DNA of 64,000 nt from Pseudomonas lini (GTDB lineage Bacteria > Pseudomonadota > Gammaproteobacteria > Pseudomonadales > Pseudomonadaceae), in the NCBI RefSeq assembly GCF_030812475.1, contig NZ_JAUSSR010000005.1, positions 310,001 to 374,000 of the forward strand. Reading direction: 5' to 3'. Of this stretch, positions 39,129 to 47,172 are shown one piece after another. The translations under genes and the position numbers were made by a program. The notes beneath the pieces were generated by a model, which was not told the DNA's origin, did not search any database, and worked only from the letters and a program-made list of their open reading frames with translations. The stretch's first letter is position 1. Every line of letters begins with the position of its first letter.

Positions 39129-39935
39129 ATGGAAATTAAAAAGATACACATCAATGGCCAGACAATCCGCATAGGTGTAAGGCCAGGGCTACCCAGTACA
39201 ACTCCCCTTATAATATTCAATGGAATCGGGTCTGGCCTTGAGCTGGCACTACCCATTGTCAATGCCATGCACCCTGATCTGGAAGTCATCGCATTTGATG
39301 TTCCCGGCGTAGGTGGCTCATCGATGCCAAGCTATACCTACACTTTTTCCAGCCTTGCCAAAACCGTAACGAAAATCCTTGACTACTTAGGACATGAGCA
39401 AGTCAACGTTATTGGTCTTTCCTGGGGTGGATTTTTAGCACAACAATTTGCTTTTGATCATCCACAACGGTGTAAGAAGCTTATACTCGCAGCCACATCC
39501 TGTGGACTGATGTCTGTCCTGCCAGATTATAAAGTGTTGGGATTGATGGCCAGCCCGCGCCGTTATACCGACCCTGACTACGCCGCCAGCATTGCGCCTG
39601 TCCTCTACGGGGGCAAGTTCCGGTACGACAAGAAACTTGCATCTTTGCATGCCAGGCAGATGTTTGCTGGTAGATCTCCTTACGAAGTTAATACTGGCTA
39701 CAGCTATCAGATGCTGGCCATTGCATGCTGGTCCAGCGCTTTCTGGCTGAACCAGATCGTCCAGCCCACGCTGGTGTTGGCAGGCAATGATGATCCAATC
39801 ATTCCATTGTTTAATATGAAGCGGTTATATGATCAGATTGATAATGCCGAGCTGCATGTGTTTGATGACGGACATTTATTTTTCCTTACGGACTTACCCA
39901 ACGTAGCCCCTGTTCTCAATGAGTTTTTACTTTGA
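39129..39935 (+). CDS. Poly(3-hydroxyalkanoate) depolymerase-like hydrolase
   Basis: A 268-residue alpha/beta hydrolase strikingly like the intracellular mcl-PHA depolymerase PhaZ in its landmarks: NGQTIRIGVRPG, IIFNGIGSGLEL, PDLEVIAFDVPGVGGSS, nucleophile VIGLSWGGFLAQQFA, MASPRRYTDP, then VLAGNDDPIIPL (Asp) and FDDGHLFFLT (His). The start ATG has AAGGAG seven bases upstream; a TTG six bases earlier is less likely. No PHA synthase genes are nearby. Base composition is clearly more AT-rich than the window, upstream spacer included, suggesting acquisition. It could be a second PhaZ paralogue or an esterase of another polyester. Confidence 0.82.
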   Translation: MEIKKIHINGQTIRIGVRPGLPSTTPLIIFNGIGSGLELALPIVNAMHPDLEVIAFDVPGVGGSSMPSYTYTFSSLAKTVTKILDYLGHEQVNVIGLSWGGFLAQQFAFDHPQRCKKLILAATSCGLMSVLPDYKVLGLMASPRRYTDPDYAASIAPVLYGGKFRYDKKLASLHARQMFAGRSPYEVNTGYSYQMLAIACWSSAFWLNQIVQPTLVLAGNDDPIIPLFNMKRLYDQIDNAELHVFDDGHLFFLTDLPNVAPVLNEFLL

Positions 39936-40039
39936 CTTCTGTCAGGCATCAGGGAATGAAAACGTGCGAGCAGTAGAAACGATGAGCATGGATGCTTCCA
40001 AATTCATATATTCTGAAATTCTGCCCACGAATCCAAGCG

Positions 40040-41212
40040 TCAGATTTGTTTCGGATAGTGTACATGGAACGTCGTACCTTCCTCGGCGCTTGAGCTGACC
40101 GAAACATCCCCGCCATGCGACCTGGCGATTTCTCTGACGATAAACAATCCAAGTCCTACGCTACGTCCGTCGCTATCGGTTGTCGTACCACGGGTCATAG
40201 GCTCGAACAAAGTGGCCATCAGCGCCTGCGGGATAACCGCACCCTGGTTATGCACCGACACAATGGCTTGATCCTCTTCGAGTCGTGAAGTGATCATGAT
40301 CGGCTGTTTCAAATCACCATAAGCCACGCTGTTGGCCACCAGATTGCCAATCATCTGCTGCGTCCGATCCGGATCAAGATAAGCGCTACCCGATCCGATG
40401 CACTGATGCAGCAATGTGGCGTCGGGAAACGCAATGCGCAGTTCATCGACGCTCAGACCGACGAATGCGTGCAGGTCAACCGAAGCAGGCGTGATTGCAA
40501 TCCCTCGCCCGACTCTGGCCAGGGTGAAGTCCAGCAGGTCGGCAATCATCCGTTCGGCGCGGCCTGCCGACTGGCTGATGTGGCCGAGCATTTTGACGTC
40601 CTTCGTGGTGTGTTCGCCTCGGGCGAGGATGTCAGAGGCCATTTTGATCGCAGTCAGCGGGGTTTTCAGATCGTGGCTGACGATGGCGACCATTTGTTCG
40701 GCGAACGAGGCACGACGTCTGGCTTTTTCGTAGGCCTTGTTCAGTTCGCTTTGGGCTTGCTGGAGCGCAGTTTCGGCGGCGGTTTTCTCCCGCAAAAGCT
40801 CTTCGGCGATTTTTCGCGCTCTAAGCAGCTCACGCTCGTACTTGTCGCGGTCCGCTGTGCCAAATAACGCCAGCTCATAAATCGCGCCATTGGCGTGCTC
40901 GCGTCTTACACCGTTGAGCAACATGGTGACGCGATGTTTGTCCTGGTGAACCAGATCGAGTTTCACCTCGGCCACAGAGCCTTGCAAACGCATCAACGGC
41001 GCCCAGTGGGTTTGATGAAAGATGCGTCCGCCCATGGTCAGCAGGTCCTGGAAACGCTGGCCGATCAAAACGTGGGGATCGAAGCCGATCCAACGGCTGA
41101 AAGTCAGGTTGGCGCGCAAGATCGTGCCGTCCTCTTTCGTCACCACCAGGCCGCAAGGCGCACCGTCAAATAGCGTCTGCGGGTCGGGCAGTGGCGGTTC
41201 ATCAGTCGACAT
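40040..41212 (-). CDS. PAS-domain sensor histidine kinase, partner of RsbQ-like hydrolase
   Basis: A 390-residue soluble kinase. Residues about 12-120 are a PAS domain (FDGAPCGLVVTKEDGTILRA), about 130-175 a coiled coil (LREKTAAETALQQAQSELNK), then HisKA with VAIVSHDLKTPLTAIK (His near 183) and HATPase with LVANSVAYGD and VGLGLFIVREIAR. No membrane helices. Its start overlaps the stop of the RsbQ-like gene by 11 bases. In Bacillus RsbQ acts through the PAS domain of phosphatase RsbP; here the same input pair is joined to a histidine kinase. No response regulator is adjacent. Confidence 0.92.
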   Translation of the reverse strand: MSTDEPPLPDPQTLFDGAPCGLVVTKEDGTILRANLTFSRWIGFDPHVLIGQRFQDLLTMGGRIFHQTHWAPLMRLQGSVAEVKLDLVHQDKHRVTMLLNGVRREHANGAIYELALFGTADRDKYERELLRARKIAEELLREKTAAETALQQAQSELNKAYEKARRRASFAEQMVAIVSHDLKTPLTAIKMASDILARGEHTTKDVKMLGHISQSAGRAERMIADLLDFTLARVGRGIAITPASVDLHAFVGLSVDELRIAFPDATLLHQCIGSGSAYLDPDRTQQMIGNLVANSVAYGDLKQPIMITSRLEEDQAIVSVHNQGAVIPQALMATLFEPMTRGTTTDSDGRSVGLGLFIVREIARSHGGDVSVSSSAEEGTTFHVHYPKQI

Positions 41213-42017
41213 CAGCGCCCACCCACGGCGACAGGAAGCCGTCCATGGCTTCGGAACAGGCGCTCGGTACGCTCATGTGCGGGCAATGACCGACGTTGGC
41301 CACCAGGCAGAGCGTGCTGTTGGGAAGTGCGGCGTGCAGGTATTCACCCACGGCGACGGGTGCGATGAGATCGTCGGTGGATTGCAGGATCAAGGTCGGC
41401 GTGGTCAGGCCCGCGACGTCTTCGCGGTTGTCCGACGTGAACGTCACCCGCGCAAATTGCTTGGCGATCTCGGGTTCGGTACGGCAGAAACTGTTGGTCA
41501 GATCTTCGCCCAGCGCCGGTTGTCCGGGCGCACCCATGATCACAGGTGCCATGGTGCTGGACCAGCCGAGGTAGTTGCTGTCGAGGGTGTCGAGCAGGGA
41601 GTGGATGTCTTCGAGTTTGAATCCGCCCACGTAGTCGTCGGAATCGATGTAGCAGGGCGAAGGACCAATCATCACGTGAGCGGATATTCTTCCGGGGGAC
41701 TGGCGGTCCGCCAGTACGCCGATCATGGCGCTGACGGAGTGGCCAACCAGAATCACCGGGCCGGTGGCAAACTGATCGATAATGTCACCTAGATCCTGGG
41801 CGTATCCAGCCAGCGAATTATATTTTTCCTGGTCGTACGCGTTCAGGTTTGACTGGCCTGCACCGACCAGGTCATACAGTACAACCTTGAAGTGAGGGAT
41901 GAAGTGGTCGACCAGATAACGCCACATGGTCTGGTCACAGCCGAAGCCGTGGGAAAAGATCAGTGTCGAAGGACCTGCACCCATCACTTTTATATTGTTG
42001 CGTTGCTGAAGGTCCAT
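41202..42017 (-). CDS. RsbQ-like alpha/beta hydrolase (sensor component)
   Basis: A 271-residue hydrolase very close in motif spelling to Bacillus RsbQ and the plant receptors D14/KAI2: NNIKVMGAG, FSHGFGCDQTMWR, LVGHSVSAMIG (Ser near 95), IGPSPCYIDSDDYVGGF, LILQSTDDLIAP (Asp near 218) and ANVGHCPHMS (His near 246). The triad is complete. Such proteins hydrolyse or bind a small hydrophobic ligand and signal to a partner PAS domain. The overlapping downstream PAS kinase makes a bipartite sensing module likely. The ligand is unknown. Confidence 0.9.
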   Translation of the reverse strand: MDLQQRNNIKVMGAGPSTLIFSHGFGCDQTMWRYLVDHFIPHFKVVLYDLVGAGQSNLNAYDQEKYNSLAGYAQDLGDIIDQFATGPVILVGHSVSAMIGVLADRQSPGRISAHVMIGPSPCYIDSDDYVGGFKLEDIHSLLDTLDSNYLGWSSTMAPVIMGAPGQPALGEDLTNSFCRTEPEIAKQFARVTFTSDNREDVAGLTTPTLILQSTDDLIAPVAVGEYLHAALPNSTLCLVANVGHCPHMSVPSACSEAMDGFLSPWVGADVD

Positions 42018-42162
42018 TCGCGTTGTCCCAATCGAAAACCAAAGTCATTTTTGACGTCTGCGGCATTTTAGATAGTCAGGCGGGACCGGTCACGCGCTAA
42101 AGAAGACAGGCCTGTGATCGTCACATCGGGCAACAGAGTGGTCATCGACGGGTAGCGGTGCC

Positions 42163-42405
42163 TCACCCTCCCAATGAACCGTAGGAACCCGTGGCTTGTT
42201 CGGTGAGGAATGGCATCGAATCGGTTTCTTGCAGAAGAAAAGCCGCCCATGCTTCATACGCCAGCTTTTGGCGCTTGGCAGCTTCATCCCAAGGGTAACC
42301 TTTCACCTGCCGCGCTGATACAAGCATCATCAGATGATTGGTGGCGGCGTCGAGCTCGAGCAGAAGGTAATGGGATTGGAATCGGAAATCGTCTTGATTA
42401 CTCAT
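42163..42405 (-). CDS. Hypothetical small protein
   Basis: An 80-residue soluble protein beginning MSNQDDFRFQSHYLLLELD; the ATG at 42405 is preceded by a weak AAGGTG. Composition is normal for a pseudomonad protein and the middle (YPWDEAAKRQKLAYEAWAAF) looks helical. No domain recognised. It lies 145 bases upstream of the RsbQ-like gene on the same strand. Confidence 0.55.
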   Translation of the reverse strand: MSNQDDFRFQSHYLLLELDAATNHLMMLVSARQVKGYPWDEAAKRQKLAYEAWAAFLLQETDSMPFLTEQATGSYGSLGG

Positions 42406-42854
42406 TAGGCGGTACACCTTTCCAAGCCTGCGCCGAATAGAACCTGGTTATAGGGGATGCTAGTCCGTAAATCGGATTGCGCTCGTCATTCCATATTTGT
42501 TCAGAATGTGGCTGGCCATCAAGCGTCTTGCGCATTTGGCACAGCGCACAGGCCGAACCCGTGGCTCAGCGCCGTGACCGTTGGTTACAGCATGAAAAAG
42601 TATCGATTCCTGCAAGTGACTGGTGAGTTCCCCCTCCAGTCCCACTACCACCAGCAGTCGACCCACATGGCCTGAATACCTCGCTGCCCGAGGTGCAGCT
42701 GGGCTATTGCGGGTTGCACCTGCTCGGTGTCGACGTGGCCCCACGGGAAGCCATGCTGGCGATGACGCCCCTGGCGATCGGCATCCTTGCGCTCATTGTG
42801 CTGCGCATCAAGAAAGTCAAGGGGCACTGATACTGCAAATTGCAGTGCTCAGGC
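42406..42854. other. Region with a gene remnant only
   Basis: About 450 bases with no intact gene. It includes an open stretch without start codon at 42627-42830 (listed separately). The rest shows no repeat, hairpin or recognisable coding sequence. Confidence 0.45.
42627..42830 (+). pseudogene. Possible C-terminal fragment of a membrane protein
   Basis: An open stretch of 67 codons without start, ending MTPLAIGILALIVLRIKKVK-GH then TGA: one hydrophobic helix followed by a basic tail, the look of the last helix of an inner-membrane protein. In-frame stop just upstream. No family recognised; it could be chance. Confidence 0.25.
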
Positions 42855-43049
42855 TCAAGGGGCGGGATGCTCACTCGACACTGAGTTGTTGGCATCCACA
42901 TCGGCCATCTCTTCCTCGACAGGTGCTTCGTCGTCCGGTGGCAGCGGCACCTCGGGGTTGCGTCGGGGATCGTGGCCTGTTTCGTTATCCGTACCGCTCG
43001 TTACACCCTGCTGAGATATGTTTCCTGGAGCATTTTCATCAATGTCCAT
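42855..43049 (-). CDS. Small acidic hydrophilic protein
   Basis: A 64-residue, strongly acidic and proline-containing protein (PLPPDDEAPVEEEMADVDAN), surely disordered. GGAGAG lies seven bases before the ATG. Small proteins with a similar GTDNETGHDPRRNP block occur in pseudomonads, often near stress genes; the function is unknown to me. Confidence 0.65.
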   Translation of the reverse strand: MDIDENAPGNISQQGVTSGTDNETGHDPRRNPEVPLPPDDEAPVEEEMADVDANNSVSSEHPAP

Positions 43050-43314
43050 GCCGGCTCTCCGTTCTGATATGCGCGATGTACCTGCTTTGACATTAGAAGC
43101 TGCGAGTCACTGCAAGTGCGCAACTTTGGACGAACGGTATGTGAACATGAAACCCGGTGACCAAAAATGAACTTATCTATTTCAAGCAGGTTCGTTTGTG
43201 CTCGCCTGAATAGATTCGTCGCCTTTGGTTCGGAACACACCTCTGCCTGCACAGGCAAGCAACTGGCAATACAAGTGCTTGCGAATACATGTTTCCCCAT
43301 TTCGAGGATCAGAC

Positions 43315-43593
43315 ATGCATCCATCCTTTCAGCAGCACATCGATGAGCTCGGCGCCCTGCTCGTCCACTCCAATGAAGCCTCCATGGATCTGTTCCGGCG
43401 CAATCGGTTGAAGGCGCGCCGCGGCGCTCGCTTCCAGGTGGTGACCAAGAAGCTCGGCCTCTTCCATGTCATCGAGCGGCACACAGGCAAAACCTGGATC
43501 TTCCATAACTACCAGGAGGCCACGGATTTCGCCATCGAGCTCGAGGAACAGTCCAACCGTCGCAGGGGCGGGTCGCGGTGTACGACGAGTTAA
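43315..43593 (+). CDS. Hypothetical protein
   Basis: A 92-residue basic protein, start ATG at 43315 with GAGGA upstream. The middle (RFQVVTKKLGLFHVIERHTG) looks like a compact alpha/beta fold and the tail is Arg/Gly-rich. No family recognised. Its stop overlaps the stop of the LysR remnant on the other strand by four bases. Confidence 0.6.
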   Translation: MHPSFQQHIDELGALLVHSNEASMDLFRRNRLKARRGARFQVVTKKLGLFHVIERHTGKTWIFHNYQEATDFAIELEEQSNRRRGGSRCTTS

Positions 43594-44273
43594 CGCCGCT
43601 TGCGCAGCAGATCGATGAACAGACCCAACTCCCGACTGATGTGCTCGCCCTTGCGTAGCAGTAATCCGAACGGCGCCAGTTGCACGTCGAGTTCTACCGG
43701 GAGCGCCACCACCAGGCCCATTTTCAGGTAGTCGCGCAACGCGGTTTCCGAGAGCACCATGATCGCGTCGGTCAGTTGAATCAATTGCTGCATCGAATAC
43801 ACCGAGCTGCATTCGATGATGTCCGCCGGCAACGGCAGGGCCAGGCGCTGCAGCGCCTGGTCCAGACCTATTCGCGCAGGGCTGGTTTCCGGTTGCCGGA
43901 TCCACGGCCAGCCGCTGACCAGTTCCGACAGTTGCAGTTTTTTGCGGCGGGCCAGGGGATGACCGGCGTGCACCACCACCAGCAGGCGTTCGTTGCCCAG
44001 TTGCTCGAAATCGTAATGTTCGTTGTCGGTGGCGGCATTGCGCCGGGCGATGGCCAGATCGATGCGGCCCTGCTCCAGCAACTGGATCACCTGGTCGCTG
44101 GTGTCGCCCATGATGCGAATCCGCAACTGCGGATTGAGCGCCTTGATTTCAGCAATCGAGTCCATCACCAGGTCCGGCGCGGCGCCCATGATGGTGCCGA
44201 TGGACAGGTAACCGAAACCGCCCTGCTGCCTCGCGATCAGGTCTTCGGCGCAGCGATCGAGGCCACTGATCGC
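43590..44273 (-). pseudogene. LysR-family regulator, effector domain only
   Basis: About 228 residues of a LysR substrate-binding domain, from RCAEDLIARQQGGFGYLSIG to the end (IMGDTSDQVIQLLEQGRIDL; CSSVYSMQQL). The helix-turn-helix half is missing. The open frame continues to an ATG at 44372, but those 33 codons are the antisense of a dehydratase gene end on the plus strand (44277-44390) and have no LysR likeness. The regulator was therefore truncated by a deletion joining it to the neighbouring gene. It cannot bind DNA. Confidence 0.85.
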
Positions 44274-44276
44274 TGA

Positions 44277-44390
44277 CTCGGCGAACCGGTGCCGGTGAAC
44301 GGCCGCATGCGCCTGTCGGCACTCGACCAGCCAGGCTTCGGCGTGACCCTGAACCCGCAATGCCAACTGCATCGGCCGTACAACCGCTGA
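44277..44390 (+). pseudogene. C-terminal fragment of enolase-superfamily sugar acid dehydratase (RhmD-like)
   Basis: Thirty-seven codons, [20 protein letters not shown] then [16 protein letters not shown] and stop, matching the extreme C terminus of L-rhamnonate dehydratase-type enzymes. An in-frame TGA lies immediately upstream and nothing more of the gene exists: the upstream side is LysR sequence on the opposite strand. The fragment ends 15 bases before the aldolase start, so the original gene order was dehydratase then aldolase. Confidence 0.75.
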
Positions 44391-44404
44391 AAAAGGACCC
44401 CGTC

Positions 44405-44812
44405 ATGAACATGCCGCACAACGCTTTCAAAGCCGCGCTGAACAACCGCGCAACCCAGTATGGAATCTGGGCCGGATTCGCCACCGGCTACGCCGCCGAG
44501 ATCGTCGCCACCACCGGTTACGACTGGATGCTGATCGACGGCGAACATGCGCCGAACACCGTGCCCGGCGTGCTCGCGCAATTGCAGGCGGTGGCGCCCT
44601 ACTCCACCGCGCCAGTGGTGCGGGCGGTGACCGGCGACGCCAACCTGATCAAGCAGCTGCTGGACATCGGCGCGCAGACGCTGATGATCCCGATGGTCGA
44701 AACCGCCGGACAAGCCGCCGCTCTGGTGCGCGCCATGCGTTACCCGCCCCATGGTATACGGGGCGTCGGCGGCGGCCTGACCCGCGCCACGCGTTGGGAC
44801 GCGGTGCCCGGT
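44405..44812 (+). pseudogene. HpcH/HpaI-type aldolase, truncated (RhmA-like)
   Basis: The first 136 residues of a class II pyruvate aldolase of the 2-keto-3-deoxy-L-rhamnonate aldolase type: [30 protein letters not shown] (active-site His), PVVRAVTGD (Arg), [20 protein letters not shown]. It stops matching after WDAVPG, exactly where foreign sequence begins. The metal-binding Glu and Asp that follow in the family (in QIET and GPADL-type motifs) are lost, so the product is inactive. AAGGA precedes the ATG; the frame runs on to 44938 in unrelated residues. Confidence 0.85.
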
Positions 44813-44975
44813 GTGCAATTGCGCCGAGCGGGTCTACGTCGAGCGCAAGATCGCCGATTTCGAAGCGATGCAGGGGTTCCACGCCGGTGTGCGCAAGTCA
44901 GGCATCGGCGGCGCGGATGGCAAGCACGGGCTGTATGAATACACCCATACCCATGCGGTGTATCTGCAAGGTTGA
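44811..44975 (+). pseudogene. Aldehyde dehydrogenase remnant (AldA-like), two joined pieces
   Basis: Fifty-four codons in a different frame from the aldolase. [16 protein letters not shown] matches the catalytic-cysteine region of lactaldehyde dehydrogenase AldA, then jumps without a gap to [10 protein letters not shown] and [17 protein letters not shown], the C terminus of the same enzyme. Roughly 150 residues between are gone, as is the whole N-terminal NAD domain. Final stop at 44973-44975 is the native end. Two separate deletions are needed to explain it. Confidence 0.85.
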
Positions 44976-45033
44976 GCAACTCTTTGAAGCCAGCGACCTG
45001 CTGACTGAAGCCTGTCAGCAGGTAGAGCCGATA

Positions 45034-45198
45034 TCATTTTTCTCCGCGTGTACCTCCATGACTGTGCTGTCCACCGATGCGGGCTTTCTCTGCCTTATCG
45101 ATGGCCACATTGGCCTTTTGCTCGCCTTTGCGGCCCGCCTCTTTGACTTTTTGCGGGTCATCGGCAAAGCCGTGATGGTTTTCTTGTCGTTTGGTCAT
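45034..45198 (-). CDS. KGG-motif small stress protein
   Basis: A 54-residue highly polar protein. HHGFADDPQKVKEAGRKGEQ resembles the KGG/ConE-type repeats of YciG-like general stress proteins (here KGE in place of KGG), with a second partial repeat IDKAEKARIGGQ. AGGAG precedes the ATG at 45198; the longer frame upstream is unrelated. Such proteins rise in stationary phase and stress; molecular role unknown. Confidence 0.7.
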   Translation of the reverse strand: MTKRQENHHGFADDPQKVKEAGRKGEQKANVAIDKAEKARIGGQHSHGGTRGEK

Positions 45199-45443
45199 GG
45201 CCAATCTCCTGATACAAAAAATTGGTACCTTCATTGGATCGACACCCTGAGTTTTCGTCCCGTTGACACGACCAACGGAGCTGGCCCCGCCGCCTGCAGC
45301 CGCGAAGAAGTCACATGACCGAAAGTTGCGTAGAGCCATAATCCCCTCGCTGGTGTCGAAAGGCATGCCAGAGGTAGGAATCATGATTTTTTTCAGCGCT
45401 TCTGGCTGTTTATCAGATCAACTGCCTGAAGGAAGGATCGGCC

Positions 45444-46418
45444 ATGGATCTCATATTTCTTGGTACTTCAGCAGGAGCCCCTACCCGACATCGAAATGTG
45501 AGTGGCACCGCGCTCATCGAGTCCTCAGGCAAGGGCTGGTACCTGGTGGATTGTGGCGAAGCCACCCAGCATCAACTGCTACGCACACCCTTGACGGTAA
45601 AAAACCTTCGCGGGTGCTTCATAACCCATGTACACGGTGATCATTGCTTCGGCTTACCTGGCCTGCTCGCCACTGCCGGCATGTCAGGGCGTCTGGAACC
45701 GCTCGATATCGTGTTGCCGGTTGCGCTGCATGACTGGCTGCGCCTCAGCCTGAGCGTCAGCAGGTCGTGCCTGCCCTTCGAGTTGCGTTTGCATGCGAGC
45801 GAAACCTTGAATGGCTGGCCAAACGGCCATGTCCAGGTCGACACCGTTGCCCTGTCTCATCGTGTTCCCAGTCATGGCTACATCTTTGCCGAATCCAGCC
45901 CTGACCCGCGACTGGATGTGCAACGCCTGGAAGCCGAAGGCATTCCTCGCGGCCCGATCTGGGGCGAACTGGCGCATGGACGTGAGGTCGAGCATGCCGG
46001 ACGCCTACTGCGTGCACAGGACTATTTACGCCCGGCGCGACCCGGTCAACGCTTCATCATCTGTGGCGATAACGACACCCCCGAACTGCTGGCCAAGGTG
46101 GCTCCAGGTGCGGACGTGCTTGTGCACGAGGCCACCTTCTGCCAGACATTGATCGATCGCACCCGCGAGAGTTACGGCCACAGCAGTGCCGCCGCCGTGG
46201 CGCGTTTTGCCGAGTCGGCAGGTATACCAAACCTGGTGCTTACTCACTTCAGTGCACGCTATCAATCCAACCCCGGGCAAAGCCCGTTCATTGGCGATAT
46301 CCGTGAGGAAGCAGCGGCCAGTTTCACCGGGCAACTGGTCCTGGCGCGGGATCTGGAGCGATACCATCTCGACCGTGATGGTCGGCTGCAAGTGGTCATG
46401 GAACGCATGACGCAATAG
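45444..46418 (+). CDS. rnz: Ribonuclease Z
   Basis: A 324-residue metallo-beta-lactamase nuclease that trims tRNA 3' ends. [20 protein letters not shown] is the typical opening, [15 protein letters not shown] the HxHxDH zinc motif, [12 protein letters not shown] and LVHEATF further ligand motifs, and VLTHFSARY the last histidine. GDNDTPELL is the central metal aspartate block. AAGGA upstream of the ATG. Isolated gene with its own promoter presumably in 45199-45443. Confidence 0.92.
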   Translation: MDLIFLGTSAGAPTRHRNVSGTALIESSGKGWYLVDCGEATQHQLLRTPLTVKNLRGCFITHVHGDHCFGLPGLLATAGMSGRLEPLDIVLPVALHDWLRLSLSVSRSCLPFELRLHASETLNGWPNGHVQVDTVALSHRVPSHGYIFAESSPDPRLDVQRLEAEGIPRGPIWGELAHGREVEHAGRLLRAQDYLRPARPGQRFIICGDNDTPELLAKVAPGADVLVHEATFCQTLIDRTRESYGHSSAAAVARFAESAGIPNLVLTHFSARYQSNPGQSPFIGDIREEAAASFTGQLVLARDLERYHLDRDGRLQVVMERMTQ

Positions 46419-46480
46419 GCAGGTCCAGGAAGGGTGCGGCGGTCTGTGGTTGTCACCTTTGCGGAAAAATAGATCTGTCA

Positions 46481-46541
46481 CCTTTTCGTCTTTTTCGCCA
46501 TTGTCCTTTTCGCCCCTTCGCCCTTTTCGCCTTTTCGTCGG
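46481..46541. repeat. Short imperfect tandem repeat, CTTTTCGCC type
   Basis: Five or six imperfect copies of a C/T-rich unit related to CTTTTCGCC (for example CCTTTTCGTCTTTTTCGCC and CCCTTTTCGCCTTTTCGTC) over 60 bases between the rnz gene and the next gene. It looks like slippage-made repeat DNA; no coding role is seen. Confidence 0.7.
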
Positions 46542-46696
46542 CGTGGCACCGATGGACAAGGAAACGTCACCTTCAAACACTTCCGCGCGGACCGTCGATA
46601 CCGAACAATCTCCTTTCCTGCAGCGCAAAAAAAACAATTAGAAATCAGCACCCATCCGACGGCAAAATTTGTCTGGGTACAAGGAGAGACGACCCC

Positions 46697-46963
46697 ATGA
46701 GCACCCCGCTCCGCATCAACGAAGCACTTTTGATTGCGGGTCACGCATTCGAACCTTTTCAATATATCGCCTGGGCTCCGCAAGACGGTAATGGCGAACT
46801 GAGCCTGACCATCATCGACCGGGCCAGCACGCGTATTTGTCGCAAACAGATTCCAAGCAGTGCCTATTCCGACCCGGCGCAACTGGGAAGCCTGTTGGAA
46901 GAGGTGCGCGCCAAGTTGAACCAGGAGGGCTACACGCTGCAATCCTGGACAATGCCAGAGTGA
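46697..46963 (+). CDS. Hypothetical protein
   Basis: An 88-residue soluble protein, start supported by AAGGAGAG. The text (FQYIAWAPQDGNGELSLTII; LEEVRAKLNQEGYTL) suggests a small alpha/beta domain. No recognised family. It has its own terminator-like hairpin downstream and so is probably monocistronic. Confidence 0.65.
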   Translation: MSTPLRINEALLIAGHAFEPFQYIAWAPQDGNGELSLTIIDRASTRICRKQIPSSAYSDPAQLGSLLEEVRAKLNQEGYTLQSWTMPE

Positions 46964-46981
46964 TAGTGGTCACTTTTAGAG

Positions 46982-47007
46982 AAAACCCGGCCTGATGTCG
47001 GGCTTTT
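46982..47007 (+). terminator. Terminator of the 46697-46963 gene
   Basis: AAAACCCG-GCCTGATGT-CGGGCTTTT followed by CCATTTTTT. Short stem with one bulge; placed about 20 bases after the stop. Confidence 0.6.
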
Positions 47008-47088
47008 CCATTTTTTCGACACCCTTTTCACAAAGCATTCACAATCCAAGGCGCAGATTGAGCTTACAAAAGGATTTGACCCCAATAG

Positions 47089-47112
47089 AAAGCCCGCTCA
47101 TGCGGGCTTTTT
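47089..47112. terminator. Bidirectional terminator between convergent genes
   Basis: Perfect stem AAAGCCCGC-TCAT-GCGGGCTTT with T-run on the plus strand, lying between the small plus-strand gene and the end of the minus-strand MFS gene. Confidence 0.8.
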
Positions 47113-47172
47113 AGCGTCTGGCGTTACGCATGCGAGGCACGTTCGAATACTTCGTCAGCCCTCTGGTGCCAC

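Noticed and set aside
45199..45384. Longer form of the KGG protein gene
   Set aside because: The extra residues do not fit the family and the inner ATG has AGGAG.
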